64,000 bases of DNA from Candidatus Eiseniibacteriota bacterium (lineage in GTDB: Bacteria; Orphanbacterota; Orphanbacteria; Orphanbacterales; Orphanbacteraceae): assembly GCA_029262235.1 (NCBI GenBank), contig JAJCZU010000008.1, forward strand, positions 259,621 to 323,620, given 5' to 3'. This document shows, one piece after another, positions 48,103-57,964 of this stretch; the stretch's first letter is position 1, and every line of letters begins with the position of its first letter. The translations under genes were made by a program, and so were the position numbers. The notes under the pieces are model-generated. The model was given only the letters and a program-made list of their open reading frames with translations. It had not been told where the DNA came from and did not search any database.

Positions 48103-50145
48103 GTGTCAGGGAAGACGCAATGGAACAAGGTCGCCGTTGTCGGCGGCGGCAACATGGGGAGCGGAATCGCGCAGAAGATCGCGACCGAGGGGATTCCGGT
48201 GGTTCTCGTCGACCTGAACGAAGCCGCCGTGGCTGCCGGCCTCGAGCGGATCAAGACGACGCTTGCCGAGGGCGTGGAGCGCCGCATCTTTCGCGCCGAG
48301 CAGGCCGAGCAGATCCTGGCGCGCGTGACGGGAGCGCACGATCTCGCGGAAATCGCGGACGCCGATCTCGTGATCGAAGCGGTGTTCGAAGATCTGGACG
48401 TGAAGCGCAAGCTGTTCCGCGATCTCGACAAGGCGTGCGGCCCGGATACGATCCTGGCGACGAACACGTCTTCGTTCTACGTGCAGTCTGTCGCCGACGC
48501 GACGAAGCGCGCCGACCGCGTGGTCGGCCTTCACTACTTTTATCATCCCGCAAAAAACCGTCTCGTCGAAGTGATCCCGGCGAAGGAAACGTCCGACGCC
48601 ACGTACAAGCGCGCCTGGTCGCTGCAGGAGATGATCGGCAAGACGCCCATTCACTCCGAAGACGCGCCCGGTTTCGTCGTGAACCGCTACTTCGTGCCCT
48701 GGCTGAACGCGGCCGTACGCCTGCTCGAAGAGGGCAAGGGGAACGAGGCGACGATCGACGCGGCGGCGAAGAAGGCGTTTCGGATCGGCATGGGGCCCTT
48801 CGAGCTCATGAACGTGACGGGCGTTCCGATCGCGTTTCATGCGGCGACGACGCTCGGCAAGGAGCTGGGCGACTTCTACGCGCCCGCGCGCGGCCTCGCC
48901 GGCCAGGTGGAGAAGGGCGAAAACTGGTCGCTCGACGGCGCTATCGAAGAGGCGAGGTTCGCGGAAATCGGCGACCGCCTGCTTGCCGTCACGGTGTACG
49001 TCGCGGCCAGGCTCGTCGAAGAGAACGTCGCCTCGATCGAAGACACGGATATCGGCGCCCGCGTCGGCCTTCGCTGGGCGAAGGGTCCGTTCGAGCTCGC
49101 GAACCTTGTCGGCCTCGCAAAAATAAAGTCGAGCGTCGACGCGCTCCGCGCACAGTACGACCTGCCGCCGGCAACGCTGCTCGACGAGCGCGCCGCAAAG
49201 AACCTGCCGTTCACGTTCGAGGTCGTGACGCTCGGCGTGACAGGCGGCATCGCCACGCTCACAATCCGGCGCCCCGACGCGATGAACGCGCTGAACGAAG
49301 CAGTGGTCCGTCAACTGACGCAGCGGTTCGACGAAGCGGAGAAGCGGGGGGATGTAAAAACGATCGTGCTCGACGGTTCGGGCAAGGCGTTCGTGGCGGG
49401 CGCCGACATTCGCTACTTCGTGAAGAACATCAAGGCGAACCGTCTCGACCGCATCCGGGAATTCACGCGCGCCGGGCAGGATCTGCTGAAGCGCATCGAC
49501 CGCTCGAAGAAACAGATCATCGCGAAGGTCGACGGACTTTCGCTCGGCGGCGGCAGTGAACTCGCGCTCTGCGCGGACGAAATCGTCGTGACCGACCGCG
49601 GCATGTTCGGCTTCCCGGAAACGGGCATCGGTATCTATCCCGGCCTCGGCGGCACGCAGCGCACGCGCGAGCGAATCGGCGTCGCGATGGCGAAATACCT
49701 CGTGTACACGGGCCAGATGATCGACGGGAAAACCGCGGTCGCGATCGGCCTCGCGGACCATTTCGTTCCGCGGGACCAGGTGGACGCGAAAATTCGCGAA
49801 CTCGCCGCGAATCCGACGCCGAAGGAACGCGCCGTGAAGCCCGCGCCCCCTCAGTTCGAAGCCGTGACGAAGTATCTGACCGCGCACACTGCCATGGAGA
49901 TCTTCGCGGGCAGGGCGGACCCCGGCGATGACGTCGCGACGCAGAAAACGGCGAAGAAAATCGCTTCGAAGGCGCCGATCGCGCTTCGGATCGCGGAAAA
50001 ACTGATTGAAGGTGGGGATGGAAGGCCCCTCGACGAAGGCCTCGAGATGGAACTCGCCCATCTCGAGGAAATCTTCTCGTCGGAGGATGCTCTTACCGGT
50101 CTATCCTCGCTCGGAGGGGGCCGTCCCGAGTTCAAGGACCGGTAG
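48103..50145 (+). CDS. 3-hydroxyacyl-CoA dehydrogenase / enoyl-CoA hydratase fusion
   Basis: 680 residues, catalysing two consecutive steps of beta-oxidation or of a 3-hydroxybutyryl/crotonyl-CoA pathway. HAD comes first: NAD-binding VAVVGGGNMGSGIAQKIA (14-19 glycines), the His of VGLHYFYHPAKNRLVEVI, and two C-terminal HAD domains (APGFVVNRYFVPWLNAA; IGARVGLRWAKGPFEL). ECH is C-terminal from about 405: FVAGADIRYFV oxyanion region, GLSLGGGSELALCADEIV (catalytic E) and GFPETGIGIYPGLGGTQR (second E). FadB-type proteins have the opposite domain order; the HAD-ECH order is known mainly from archaea and some bacteria. GTG start with GGAGG upstream. No thiolase nearby. Confidence 0.9.
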   Translation: MSGKTQWNKVAVVGGGNMGSGIAQKIATEGIPVVLVDLNEAAVAAGLERIKTTLAEGVERRIFRAEQAEQILARVTGAHDLAEIADADLVIEAVFEDLDVKRKLFRDLDKACGPDTILATNTSSFYVQSVADATKRADRVVGLHYFYHPAKNRLVEVIPAKETSDATYKRAWSLQEMIGKTPIHSEDAPGFVVNRYFVPWLNAAVRLLEEGKGNEATIDAAAKKAFRIGMGPFELMNVTGVPIAFHAATTLGKELGDFYAPARGLAGQVEKGENWSLDGAIEEARFAEIGDRLLAVTVYVAARLVEENVASIEDTDIGARVGLRWAKGPFELANLVGLAKIKSSVDALRAQYDLPPATLLDERAAKNLPFTFEVVTLGVTGGIATLTIRRPDAMNALNEAVVRQLTQRFDEAEKRGDVKTIVLDGSGKAFVAGADIRYFVKNIKANRLDRIREFTRAGQDLLKRIDRSKKQIIAKVDGLSLGGGSELALCADEIVVTDRGMFGFPETGIGIYPGLGGTQRTRERIGVAMAKYLVYTGQMIDGKTAVAIGLADHFVPRDQVDAKIRELAANPTPKERAVKPAPPQFEAVTKYLTAHTAMEIFAGRADPGDDVATQKTAKKIASKAPIALRIAEKLIEGGDGRPLDEGLEMELAHLEEIFSSEDALTGLSSLGGGRPEFKDR

Positions 50146-50187
50146 TCGAACCGGCGGTTGCGCGATTCGACTTATGCTGATCAGCGT

Positions 50188-50457
50188 CTAAACGTGAATG
50201 AGGTTTTCCGAACCCCAGACACTGACTCGTCGAATCTGCGTGAACGGAATGAACTGCGTCACTCCCTGTACTTCGCCCTTTTTCTTGGCTTCGTACGCGA
50301 CTTCAATGTAGTCGCCGCCGACACTCACGAGCTTGGCTTCGAACGTTTCCAGGTCGATAGCGTCCGTAATGGCGCCGCGACGGAAACTCTGCGGATTCAC
50401 GACCGTAACAGGGCTACCTTCCCACCCTCTCAGGGTGTCGGCAAAGCTTCCCGACAT
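50188..50457 (-). CDS. Small Sm/SH3-like protein (hypothetical)
   Basis: 89 residues from ATG 50457 (AGGAGA 4-5 nt upstream; the longer frame to 50793 is not coding). The pattern LRGWEGSPVTVVNP, then AKLVSVGGDYIEVAYE, then QFIPFTQIRRVSVWG suggests a five-strand Sm-like or SH3-like barrel, as in small proteins with LxxxxGxxVxV...IPxxxI. RNA binding is possible but not shown. Convergent with the HAD-ECH gene, divergent from the histidine kinase. Confidence 0.7.
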   Translation of the reverse strand: MSGSFADTLRGWEGSPVTVVNPQSFRRGAITDAIDLETFEAKLVSVGGDYIEVAYEAKKKGEVQGVTQFIPFTQIRRVSVWGSENLIHV

Positions 50458-50659
50458 TCGGCTCTCCTTTCGCTGACGTTGTGAAGATCGTCCAGAATTC
50501 CAGCTAAGCCGTAATGATAGCAACAACTTCTCATGGGGGAAAGAGTCAAAATGTCCCCCCGGTACCGCGATACGCCCACGGGGCCCCTGCGGGACCCTCG
50601 GTCCTAGACTCATGTTATCAGGGAACTTACCGATATTCAGATTGGAAGGACCAGTGAAC

Positions 50660-51769
50660 ATGACCTGGATAGAATCACGTCTGCGCCCGGAAGTGCAGGG
50701 CGACCCGTATCGCCAGATTTGTCGCGCGCTCATGAAGGAGTCGAGTGACGGCGTCGTCATTCTGGGCCCCGACTGGACCGTCGACGACATCAACTACCGC
50801 GCGCGCAAATACCTCGACCTCGTCGGCAGGAGTCTGGCCGGACTGCGACTGCTCGATCATCTCTATTCGACCTATACGCCCACGTTGAGCCGCGGCATTC
50901 TCGAGAGCGCGAACACGGACGAAGTGCGCTTTCAGATTCACCGCATCGAAGAAGGACCACTTCCCGGGCTGACGCTGAACGCGTTCCTGCGCAAGTGGCG
51001 CGACCCGCAGGGCGGCAACGACATCATCATGCTCTTTCTTCGCGACTACACGCAAAGCCGCCAGCGCGAGTCGATGATGAACGATTTTCTTTCGACCGTT
51101 TCGCACAAGCTTCGCACGCCGCTTGCCATTGTAATGGCGAACGCCGAGATGCTCACCGATCCCGGAACCGGCGATCTGAACGAGCATCAGAACGAAGCCC
51201 TGCAGGAGATTCAGGGGGGCGCGAAAAAGCTGGAGAAGCTGATCGAAAAGCTGCTTTCGTTTGCGACGCCCACGATCGCGGCCGAACTCGACACGTCGGT
51301 GGAGGTGCTCTCCGATTTCCTGACCAGCTATGTGAACGACGTCACGCGGAAGGAGCGGCCGCGTTCGTTCGCACTCACCCTGGAAATCGAAGACACGGCG
51401 AAGGCGGTGCAGTTCCGCTTCGCGCTGCTTCGCATGGTTCTCGACAACCTGATCGAAAACGCGGTGAAGTTCAACACGCGTGAGAACGCCGAGATCAGCA
51501 TCGAAGCGTGTGTGCGGGACGAAGATCGTGTCGAAATCGCGATTCGCGATAATGGCACGGGGATTCCGGCCGAAGACATCGACCGCGTGTTCGACAAGTT
51601 CTATCAGATCGACCGCTTCCAGACGGGGCGCGTGGACGGCGCCGGACTCGGTCTCGCGCTCGTGAAGCGCATCATGCAGACGCAGGGCGGTTCGATCGAA
51701 GTCGCCTCCGAACTCGGCAAGGGCTCCGAGTTCAAGATCACCTTTCCGACGGCGAACGCAGTTTCGTAA
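50660..51769 (+). CDS. Soluble PAS-sensor histidine kinase
   Basis: 369 residues without TM segments. A PAS-like domain occupies about 20-135 (ESSDGVVILGPDWTVDDIN; RDPQGGNDIIMLFLRDYT). The HisKA H-box is FLSTVSHKLRTPL, with K where E is usual. The HATPase_c has N-box LIENAVKF, G1 IRDNGTGIP, F-box VFDKFYQID and G2 GAGLGLALVKRI. A cytoplasmic signal is expected. No response regulator is adjacent, so it is an orphan. ATG 50660 has AAGGA at 9-nt spacing; GTG 50654 is an alternative. The 3' end overlaps rluA-like by 32 nt. Confidence 0.86.
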   Translation: MTWIESRLRPEVQGDPYRQICRALMKESSDGVVILGPDWTVDDINYRARKYLDLVGRSLAGLRLLDHLYSTYTPTLSRGILESANTDEVRFQIHRIEEGPLPGLTLNAFLRKWRDPQGGNDIIMLFLRDYTQSRQRESMMNDFLSTVSHKLRTPLAIVMANAEMLTDPGTGDLNEHQNEALQEIQGGAKKLEKLIEKLLSFATPTIAAELDTSVEVLSDFLTSYVNDVTRKERPRSFALTLEIEDTAKAVQFRFALLRMVLDNLIENAVKFNTRENAEISIEACVRDEDRVEIAIRDNGTGIPAEDIDRVFDKFYQIDRFQTGRVDGAGLGLALVKRIMQTQGGSIEVASELGKGSEFKITFPTANAVS

Positions 51770-52703
51770 TCGCGTCGAGGCCGTCTCCACCGAACCATTT
51801 TTCCGTAAAGTGCAGGAAGTCGGCGGGCGGGTCCGCGAAGAAGAAGCGCTCTTCGTCGCCGGGTACCGTAAGCGTGAGCGCGAAGGCGTGCAGCAGCAGG
51901 CGGTCCGTTTCTTCTCCACCGCCGTACACCGTGTCGCCCGAAACCGGATGCTCCGCGTCGGCCGTGTGCAGACGGATCTGGTGCCGCCTCCCCTCGCGGA
52001 TCTCGACTCGGGCCAGCGTGCGCCGCTCGTTCTTCGCGCGCGCGATCGGCGTCACGAACGTCTGCGCTGCAATCCCGTTCGCGTCGATCTTCATCCGCTT
52101 GCCGCTCTGATGCGCCATCCCTTTGCGAATGTTCAGCGAGCGCACGAGATTGCCGTCGAGAATCGCAACGTACTCTTTCTTCACGCGATGGAGCCGCCAG
52201 AGCAGGCGCAGATCTTCGTAGTCGTCCTGGGTGCGGGCGGCGAGAATGACGCCCGAAGTCGCGGTATCGAGCCGGTGTACGAGCCCGCCTTCGAGCGGCC
52301 CGCCGACGTCCGCCAGCGCCGGGTAGCGCGCGACGATTCTGCACGCGAGTGCGTTCGTATCGCGATGGGATTTCGGAAGTGTGGGAAGGCCCGGCTGCTT
52401 GTTGAACGCGATCATGCGCGCCGTTTCTTCGATCACGACGAGTTCGCCTTCGGGGTCGGGCAGAATCGTGGCCTGGCGAAGGGCGTGATACCAGGCAAGC
52501 GGGATGCGATCGCCCGGCTGCACGGGGTAGCTCTTGCGGACCGGGCGGCCGTTTACGAGCAGGCGTTTCTCTTCGATCTCGCGACGGATGATCGCGCGCG
52601 ACAGGCCCTCCAGCCGTGCGGGCAGGAACACGTCGATACGAGTCCCCGCGTCTTCCTCGCCCACGAGGATCTCGGCCTGCTCGAAACTGTCGTCCTTTGT
52701 CAC
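51738..52703 (-). CDS. RluA-family pseudouridine synthase
   Basis: 321 residues. N-terminal S4 RNA-binding domain ([37 protein letters not shown]). The RluA catalytic domain has D146 in [13 protein letters not shown] and the KEYVAILDG and HQIRLHTA motifs. It isomerises uridine in rRNA or tRNA; the exact site cannot be inferred. GTG 52703 overlaps the stop of the upstream gene (GTGA), so the pair is coupled. Confidence 0.9.
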   Translation of the reverse strand: MTKDDSFEQAEILVGEEDAGTRIDVFLPARLEGLSRAIIRREIEEKRLLVNGRPVRKSYPVQPGDRIPLAWYHALRQATILPDPEGELVVIEETARMIAFNKQPGLPTLPKSHRDTNALACRIVARYPALADVGGPLEGGLVHRLDTATSGVILAARTQDDYEDLRLLWRLHRVKKEYVAILDGNLVRSLNIRKGMAHQSGKRMKIDANGIAAQTFVTPIARAKNERRTLARVEIREGRRHQIRLHTADAEHPVSGDTVYGGGEETDRLLLHAFALTLTVPGDEERFFFADPPADFLHFTEKWFGGDGLDAITKLRSPSER

Positions 52704-54913
52704 CGCGCGCTCTCCCCTGTTTCGTATGGCGCCGCCATCGCCGTTTGCAGCGTTTCGGCCGACGTGATCGGCGCGTCACAGACGTAATCGCGGCAGATGA
52801 ACGCAGTCGTTTCGTCCACGTTCTCTTTCCCTTCGAGGATCGGCATGAGCTTCGCAGCCCTGCGATCCTTACCATCCCAATATACGAAGATTGCGTCAGG
52901 GATGAAACGCCTGCTCACGGTTTCGACGAACGCCTCGGTCGCGGGGTCGTCGTCGCCACCCACAATCACGATCTCGCGCGGGCCGCGGGTGTGAAACGCG
53001 AACGCGCAGAGCATCGCCGCGGTACCGCCCGGGCTCCGGCCCATGGGACCGGCGAACGTGCTGAACAGGCTCTGCAGTTCCATCTCGTACCGCTTGTTCC
53101 CGGTGTAGCGCTCGAGCCTCGCGAGGTTCATCGCCGCGATCGAATTCCCCGAAGGCACCGAGCCGTCGAAAAAGTTTTTCGCCTGCGCGATCAGCTCTTC
53201 GTTCTCGTCCCCCGAGTAATGAAACCCGCCGCCGGCAGGATCCATGAAGAGCTCCATCGTACGGTCGTTCCACTTTACGGCGCGTTCCAGATAGTCGACA
53301 TCGAACGTCGTTTCGTAGAGGTCGACAAGCGCCTGCACATAGAACGTGTAGTCGTCGAGGTAGCCCGGAATCTTCGCCTCGCCTTCTTTGTACGTGTGCA
53401 TCAGAATGTCGCCCTTGACCATGTTCTCCTGGATGAACCGCGCGGCCTTCTTCGCGCGTTCGACATAGCGCGCATCCCCGAGGCCACGCCCCGCTCGGGC
53501 AAACGCCGAGATCGCGAGCGCGTTCCACGACGCCAGCGCCTTGTCGTCGAGCCCCGGCCGGATCCGTTTCGCGCGGACGGCGAGCATCTTCGAATCGGCC
53601 TTCGCGAGCGCTTCGCGCACGTCGCTCTCCGAGCGCCCGGTCTCGGCCGCGATATCTTCGATCGTACGCGCGAGAAAGAGCGTCGTCGTGTTGTGCTCGA
53701 AATTGCCCTGCGCGGTCACGCCGTAGCGCGCCATCACGAGGTCCGCGTCATCCGCGCCAACGACAGCGCGAACCTCGTCCGGAGTCCATACGTAGAACTT
53801 CCCTTCCTCGCCCTCGCTGTCCGCGTCTTCCGACGAAAAGAAACCGCCGCGATCGAACGACATTTCGTTCATGAGGTACCCGAGAATCTCGTCCGTAATC
53901 CGGCGATACTCGGGCTCGCCCGTCATCTGATACGCCGCGAGGTACACGGGCGCGAGCAGCGCGTTGTCGTAAAGCATCTTCTCGAAGTGCGGGATGAGCC
54001 ATTTCTCGTCGACCGAGTAGCGATGAAAGCCGCCGCCGAGCTGATCGTACATGCCGCCCTTCAACATGCCGTCCAGCGTCCCTTTGATGACGTTCAGTGT
54101 CTGGGCATCGCCCGTTTCATAATAGTGGCGAAGAAGGAGCATGAGCCGCGCGCTCGGCGGAAACTTCGGCGCGCCGCCGAACCCCCCGAACCTGCGGTCG
54201 TACGATCGGTTGAACTGGTTGACAGCGACCTCGACGTCCACACCAGCGAGCGACTCGGCCCCCGCGGGACCCTTCGAACTCTCCCGAATGCGCTCCAGGA
54301 GCTCCTCCATCTTCGCCACAGTCTCCGGATCGTTCTTCGACTCCTGATAGAATCCCGAGACCTGCCCGAGCAGCGTGCGGAAGCCGGGGCGGCCGCCCTG
54401 ATCCTCCGGCGGGAAGTACGTGCCCCCGAAGAACGGCTTCTTCTCAGGCGTCAGAAATACCGTGAGCGGCCAGCCGCCGCGCCCCGTCATGATCTGGACG
54501 GCGGTCATGTAGATGCCGTCGACGTCGGGGCGCTCTTCGCGGTCGACCTTGATGTTCACAAAGAGCTCGTTCATGATGGCAGCGATCTCTTCGTTCTCGA
54601 ACGACTCGTGCTCCATCACGTGGCACCAGTGGCAGGCGCTGTAACCGATGGAGAGCAGGATCGGTTTGCCTTCTTCGCGCGCCTTCTCGAACGCCTCTTC
54701 GCCCCACGGGTACCAGTCGACCGGATTGTGCGCGTGCTGGAGCAGATAGGGGCTCGTTTCGCGCGCCAGACGGTTCGTGTGCGCGTGCTTCGCGTCGCCC
54801 GCATCGCCTTCATCGCCTGCGGCGGAAGGTGTGCCGCCCGAGTCGTCGCGGCACGACATGCCGGAGATGAACAGAACGAGCGCGCAGCATAGAATGGAGA
54901 TCGAACGGGTCAC
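52700..54913 (-). CDS. Thioredoxin-domain DUF255/YyaL-like protein
   Basis: 737 residues. Short N-terminal hydrophobic segment ending ISGMSC, possibly a lipoprotein. DUF255 thioredoxin-like domain: [36 protein letters not shown] (CHWC redox motif), [19 protein letters not shown]. Then a (alpha/alpha)6 barrel resembling N-acyl-glucosamine epimerase/cellulase folds ([21 protein letters not shown]). Members are known as SSP411/YyaL; function is unsettled. GTG 54913 is chosen because a TATACT -10 lies at 54955-54950, downstream of the alternative ATG 54961. Confidence 0.88.
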   Translation of the reverse strand: MTRSISILCCALVLFISGMSCRDDSGGTPSAAGDEGDAGDAKHAHTNRLARETSPYLLQHAHNPVDWYPWGEEAFEKAREEGKPILLSIGYSACHWCHVMEHESFENEEIAAIMNELFVNIKVDREERPDVDGIYMTAVQIMTGRGGWPLTVFLTPEKKPFFGGTYFPPEDQGGRPGFRTLLGQVSGFYQESKNDPETVAKMEELLERIRESSKGPAGAESLAGVDVEVAVNQFNRSYDRRFGGFGGAPKFPPSARLMLLLRHYYETGDAQTLNVIKGTLDGMLKGGMYDQLGGGFHRYSVDEKWLIPHFEKMLYDNALLAPVYLAAYQMTGEPEYRRITDEILGYLMNEMSFDRGGFFSSEDADSEGEEGKFYVWTPDEVRAVVGADDADLVMARYGVTAQGNFEHNTTTLFLARTIEDIAAETGRSESDVREALAKADSKMLAVRAKRIRPGLDDKALASWNALAISAFARAGRGLGDARYVERAKKAARFIQENMVKGDILMHTYKEGEAKIPGYLDDYTFYVQALVDLYETTFDVDYLERAVKWNDRTMELFMDPAGGGFHYSGDENEELIAQAKNFFDGSVPSGNSIAAMNLARLERYTGNKRYEMELQSLFSTFAGPMGRSPGGTAAMLCAFAFHTRGPREIVIVGGDDDPATEAFVETVSRRFIPDAIFVYWDGKDRRAAKLMPILEGKENVDETTAFICRDYVCDAPITSAETLQTAMAAPYETGESAR

Positions 54914-54949
54914 GGAATCGCTTTCGATGAGAGTGCGGGGCTTTCCCGC

Positions 54950-54955
54950 AGTATA
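54950..54955 (-). promoter_or_regulatory. -10 box candidate of YyaL-like gene
   Basis: TATACT on the minus strand about 37 nt before GTG 54913. The -35 is poor. It helps decide the start codon of the gene. Confidence 0.35.
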
Positions 54956-55008
54956 GGGCATACGGTTTTAGCGTGCGACCGAATCACCGGCACGCGTGAG
55001 GGACGTTC

Positions 55009-55803
55009 GTGAAGCCAGCAGCGGCAGACAAACTGACATTCGCGTTTCACCGCCTGCAGGAACGGCTGAGCGCGGACGGCCGCTTCGTTCCGATCGAGGA
55101 CCTGATCGGCATCAGCGGCGCGCTCTTTCGCATGAACTGGAAAGCGTGGGACGCACACTCTGCCGCCGTCTGCAGCGGCGACCCGCTCCGGAGGGCCGCG
55201 CACGCCTACGGGTTCGACCTCGCGCCCGACGACCCGTACGCGGAGCGCGAGGGATTTCGGCCGGTCGAAGACCAGGGACCGATGACGCTCCGCGACCGCA
55301 TTACACTCTTCAAGCAATCGATCGAAGAAGGGCAGCGGCTCGCGCACGAAGAAGAGTTGGATGACGCGGACGGGGGCGAGGGCACGGACGCGAATGGGGG
55401 CGAGGGCGTGAATGGGGCCGACGGCGAGAACGGGTCCCCCCGGGTTTACGCGTCGGGGTTCGCGGCCTACCGCGCGCTCGCCGGTGACATTGCCCCCGTG
55501 CGACGGACTTCCGCGACCGAAGACGTGTGGCTTTCCTTGCGCGCCGTGTTCGAATCGATCAGTATCAGCCGCAGAATGTGCGCGCTCTACCTGAACCATC
55601 TCGCGAACTTCATCGGCGTCGCTCCCGCCATCGCACCGTTTCGCCGTGAATCGCAGGCGCTCGGGGATGCATCGCGCATCGTCACTTCGATCCTGTCCGG
55701 CCGTGACGAAGACGAACGCTCGCTCGTCATTCCCGTGCTCGAAGCCGAAGTCGCCTATCGCGAAGCGATCGAGGCGCTCGCAAACGCCAGGGAGCCCGCA
55801 TGA
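55009..55803 (+). CDS. Hypothetical soluble protein with acidic G/D linker
   Basis: 264 residues, not recognised. GTG 55009 has GAGGGAC upstream. A helical N-terminal part (KLTFAFHRLQERL) is followed by a low-complexity D/G/E/N-rich linker at about 118-145, then a helical C-terminal half (DVWLSLRAVFESISISRRM; IVTSILSGRDEDERSLVIP). No signal peptide or TM. Its stop overlaps the start of the glycosyltransferase (ATGA), implying a shared pathway. Confidence 0.65.
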   Translation: MKPAAADKLTFAFHRLQERLSADGRFVPIEDLIGISGALFRMNWKAWDAHSAAVCSGDPLRRAAHAYGFDLAPDDPYAEREGFRPVEDQGPMTLRDRITLFKQSIEEGQRLAHEEELDDADGGEGTDANGGEGVNGADGENGSPRVYASGFAAYRALAGDIAPVRRTSATEDVWLSLRAVFESISISRRMCALYLNHLANFIGVAPAIAPFRRESQALGDASRIVTSILSGRDEDERSLVIPVLEAEVAYREAIEALANAREPA

Positions 55804-56933
55804 AAGTAGCGATCACGGGCATTTATCCCGAGAGCGAAGACCGTATACGCGGCGGCGTCGAAGCCGCCACGCTCCGCCTCAGCCAGGGACTCGCGCGCCG
55901 CGGCGACATCGACGTGCATGTCGTGATCTGCAACTCGGGCCGCGCGCCCGGCATCACGAACCCCGAGCCCAATCTCACACTGCATTCGATCGGCGGCTCG
56001 AAACGCTTCGGCAATGTGCTGTTCTCGATTCCCGACCGCCGCCGGATCTCGTCGTATCTCCGCAAGCTGAAACCCGACGTCGTGCACGCGCACAGCCTCG
56101 ACCGCTTCGCGCTCGGTGCGATCGCGAGCCGCCTTCCCACCGTTGTTACGATTCACGGCATCATCGAAATGGAGTCCGCGCTCGAAACCGAGTTCGCGCA
56201 CAAACTGCGCGGATCGATGCGGAACCGCCTCGTGCACGCCGCGCTTCGCAAAGCGAGAAACGTGATTCTGCTGAGTCCCTACGTCGCCGAACACTACGCC
56301 GGCGACCTCCGGCGCGCCAACACCTGGACCATCGAAAATCCCGTAGCCGACTCGTTCTTTGCGATCGACGAACCAGAAGAACGCAACACTGTTCTGCATG
56401 CCGGGCTGCTCATCCCGCGCAAGGGCATCGACAACCTGCTGCAGGCTGCGCGCATCGCCCGCGCCGAAATTTCGGACATCAAGATTCGCTTCGCCGGCGG
56501 CGCCACGATCCCCGACTATAAAGAGGAGATCGATCGTACCGTCAGCGAACTCGGCCTCGAAGAGAATGTAGTGTTCCTGGGCAACCTTTCGCCCGACGCG
56601 CTCGCGCTCGAGTACGGACGGTGCGAGCTGATGGTCATGGTATCGAAGCAGGAAACCCTTCCCGTTGCGATCGCCGAATGCATGGCCGCGGGGAAGCCCG
56701 TCATCGCCTCGCCCGTCGGCGGCATTCCGTACATCGTGCGCGAAAACGAAACCGGCTACCTCGTTCCCTACGGCGAGCCCGAACATCTCGCCGAGAAACT
56801 CGTTTCGCTGCTAAGCAATCGCAGAATGCGCGAGAAGATGGGCGCCGCGGCCAAAGCATACGCGCGCGAGAGATTTACGATGGAGAGCGTCTGCGACCGG
56901 ACGGTGGCGGTGTATCGGGAGATCGCGAAGTGA
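55800..56933 (+). CDS. Group 1 (GT4) glycosyltransferase
   Basis: 377 residues, GT-B fold: GGVEAATLRLSQGLARRG, KPDVVHAHSLDRFALGAI, VLHAGLLIPRKGIDNLLQA, and the donor-binding KQETLPVAIAECMAAGKPVIASPVGGIPYIV (in part) with the two E residues of EX7E-type enzymes. Coupled to the upstream unknown gene by a 4-nt overlap. It lies outside the main polysaccharide locus. Confidence 0.86.
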   Translation: MKVAITGIYPESEDRIRGGVEAATLRLSQGLARRGDIDVHVVICNSGRAPGITNPEPNLTLHSIGGSKRFGNVLFSIPDRRRISSYLRKLKPDVVHAHSLDRFALGAIASRLPTVVTIHGIIEMESALETEFAHKLRGSMRNRLVHAALRKARNVILLSPYVAEHYAGDLRRANTWTIENPVADSFFAIDEPEERNTVLHAGLLIPRKGIDNLLQAARIARAEISDIKIRFAGGATIPDYKEEIDRTVSELGLEENVVFLGNLSPDALALEYGRCELMVMVSKQETLPVAIAECMAAGKPVIASPVGGIPYIVRENETGYLVPYGEPEHLAEKLVSLLSNRRMREKMGAAAKAYARERFTMESVCDRTVAVYREIAK

Positions 56934-56986
56934 GCGAGCGACGGGCGAGCGCCAAGGCACGCGCCGGCTCCGTGCGAAACGAACCG

Positions 56987-57448
56987 CTACGCATTCAGCC
57001 GCCACAGCTGATAATTGAGCGCCGCCGCGAATCCCACCCAGCAGAGATACGGAACGAGCAGCGCGCCCGCGATCGGGCGCACTTTCCAGAAACTTACGAG
57101 CGTCAACAGAATCACGACCCAGAGGACTACGATTTCCACGAAGGCCACCATCGGGAGATGAGCGCCGAAGAATAGATACGACCAGGCACCGTTCAAAACG
57201 AGCTGGATGAAGAAAAGCGAAAGCGCACCCCGCGCGCCGCTGAATCCGGCTTGGCGCCAGACGAACCATGCCGCGACGCCCATCATCACGTAGAGCGTGG
57301 TCCAGACAGGGGCGAAGACGGTGCCGGGCGGATTCCAGGACGGCTTCGCGAGAGCCGCGTACCATTCACCCGGCATGAACTGCGATCCGACCAGGCCGGC
57401 CCCGAGCGATACAAGCACCCAGAGCGCAAGCCCCGCGACATTCTTCAT
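56987..57448 (-). CDS. tspO: TspO/MBR family protein
   Basis: 153 residues with five TM helices. Conserved blocks: AKPSWNPPGTVFAPVWTTLYVMMG (in part), FIQLVLNGAWSYLFFGAH, and VGFAAALNYQLWRLN. TspO binds tetrapyrroles and is implicated in porphyrin and stress responses. Single gene, ATG 57448. Confidence 0.93.
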   Translation of the reverse strand: MKNVAGLALWVLVSLGAGLVGSQFMPGEWYAALAKPSWNPPGTVFAPVWTTLYVMMGVAAWFVWRQAGFSGARGALSLFFIQLVLNGAWSYLFFGAHLPMVAFVEIVVLWVVILLTLVSFWKVRPIAGALLVPYLCWVGFAAALNYQLWRLNA

Positions 57449-57514
57449 GACGTCCCCTTCACTGTCATCACGGCGCTTCCGGCAGCGGCAATCCCTGGAG
57501 CCGCAGGAACCTTC

Positions 57515-57853
57515 TCAAACATCCGGGCGCCCCCGCGTCTTCTTCTTCTCGCTCGTCTTGCGCTTCGCGTCGAGCCTGCGTTCTTTCGACGCGCGGGTCG
57601 GCTTCGTCTTGCGGCGACGTTTCGGCTTCTTGAGGCGCGCTTTCAGCTTCGCAATCAGACGCTCCCACGCCATCACGCGATTGCGAACCTGCGAACGGCT
57701 TTCGGTCGCCGTCACGACAATGCCCGTCGGAATGTGCCGCAGGCGAACACCCGTCTCGTTCTTGTTCTTGTGCTGTCCGCCCGGACCGCCGACGCGTATG
57801 AAGTCTTCCAGCGTCTCTTTGCGTATCTGGTCTTCGTCGAGGTGAATCGTCAT
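57515..57853 (-). CDS. Release-factor-like ribosome rescue protein (GGQ domain only)
   Basis: 112 residues from ATG 57853. The peptidyl-tRNA hydrolysis motif GGPGGQHKNKNETGVRL has GGQ at residues 25-27. The tail is highly basic (KARLKKPKRRRKTKPTRASK), as in ArfB/YaeJ and related single-domain RF homologues that enter the empty mRNA channel of stalled ribosomes. It lacks stop-codon-recognition domains. The tail differs enough that assignment as ArfB itself is not certain (it could be the RF-H/YaeJ-like group). Confidence 0.82.
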   Translation of the reverse strand: MTIHLDEDQIRKETLEDFIRVGGPGGQHKNKNETGVRLRHIPTGIVVTATESRSQVRNRVMAWERLIAKLKARLKKPKRRRKTKPTRASKERRLDAKRKTSEKKKTRGRPDV

Positions 57854-57964
57854 CGCTGCATTTCTCGTTCCTGATTTTGTTCCGGGTCTCCTTCGCGATC
57901 TCGTTCGCGATCCTCTTCCATCTATCGGCCGTGCCGTCAACGGTGCCGCTAACCGTGCCGTCTG

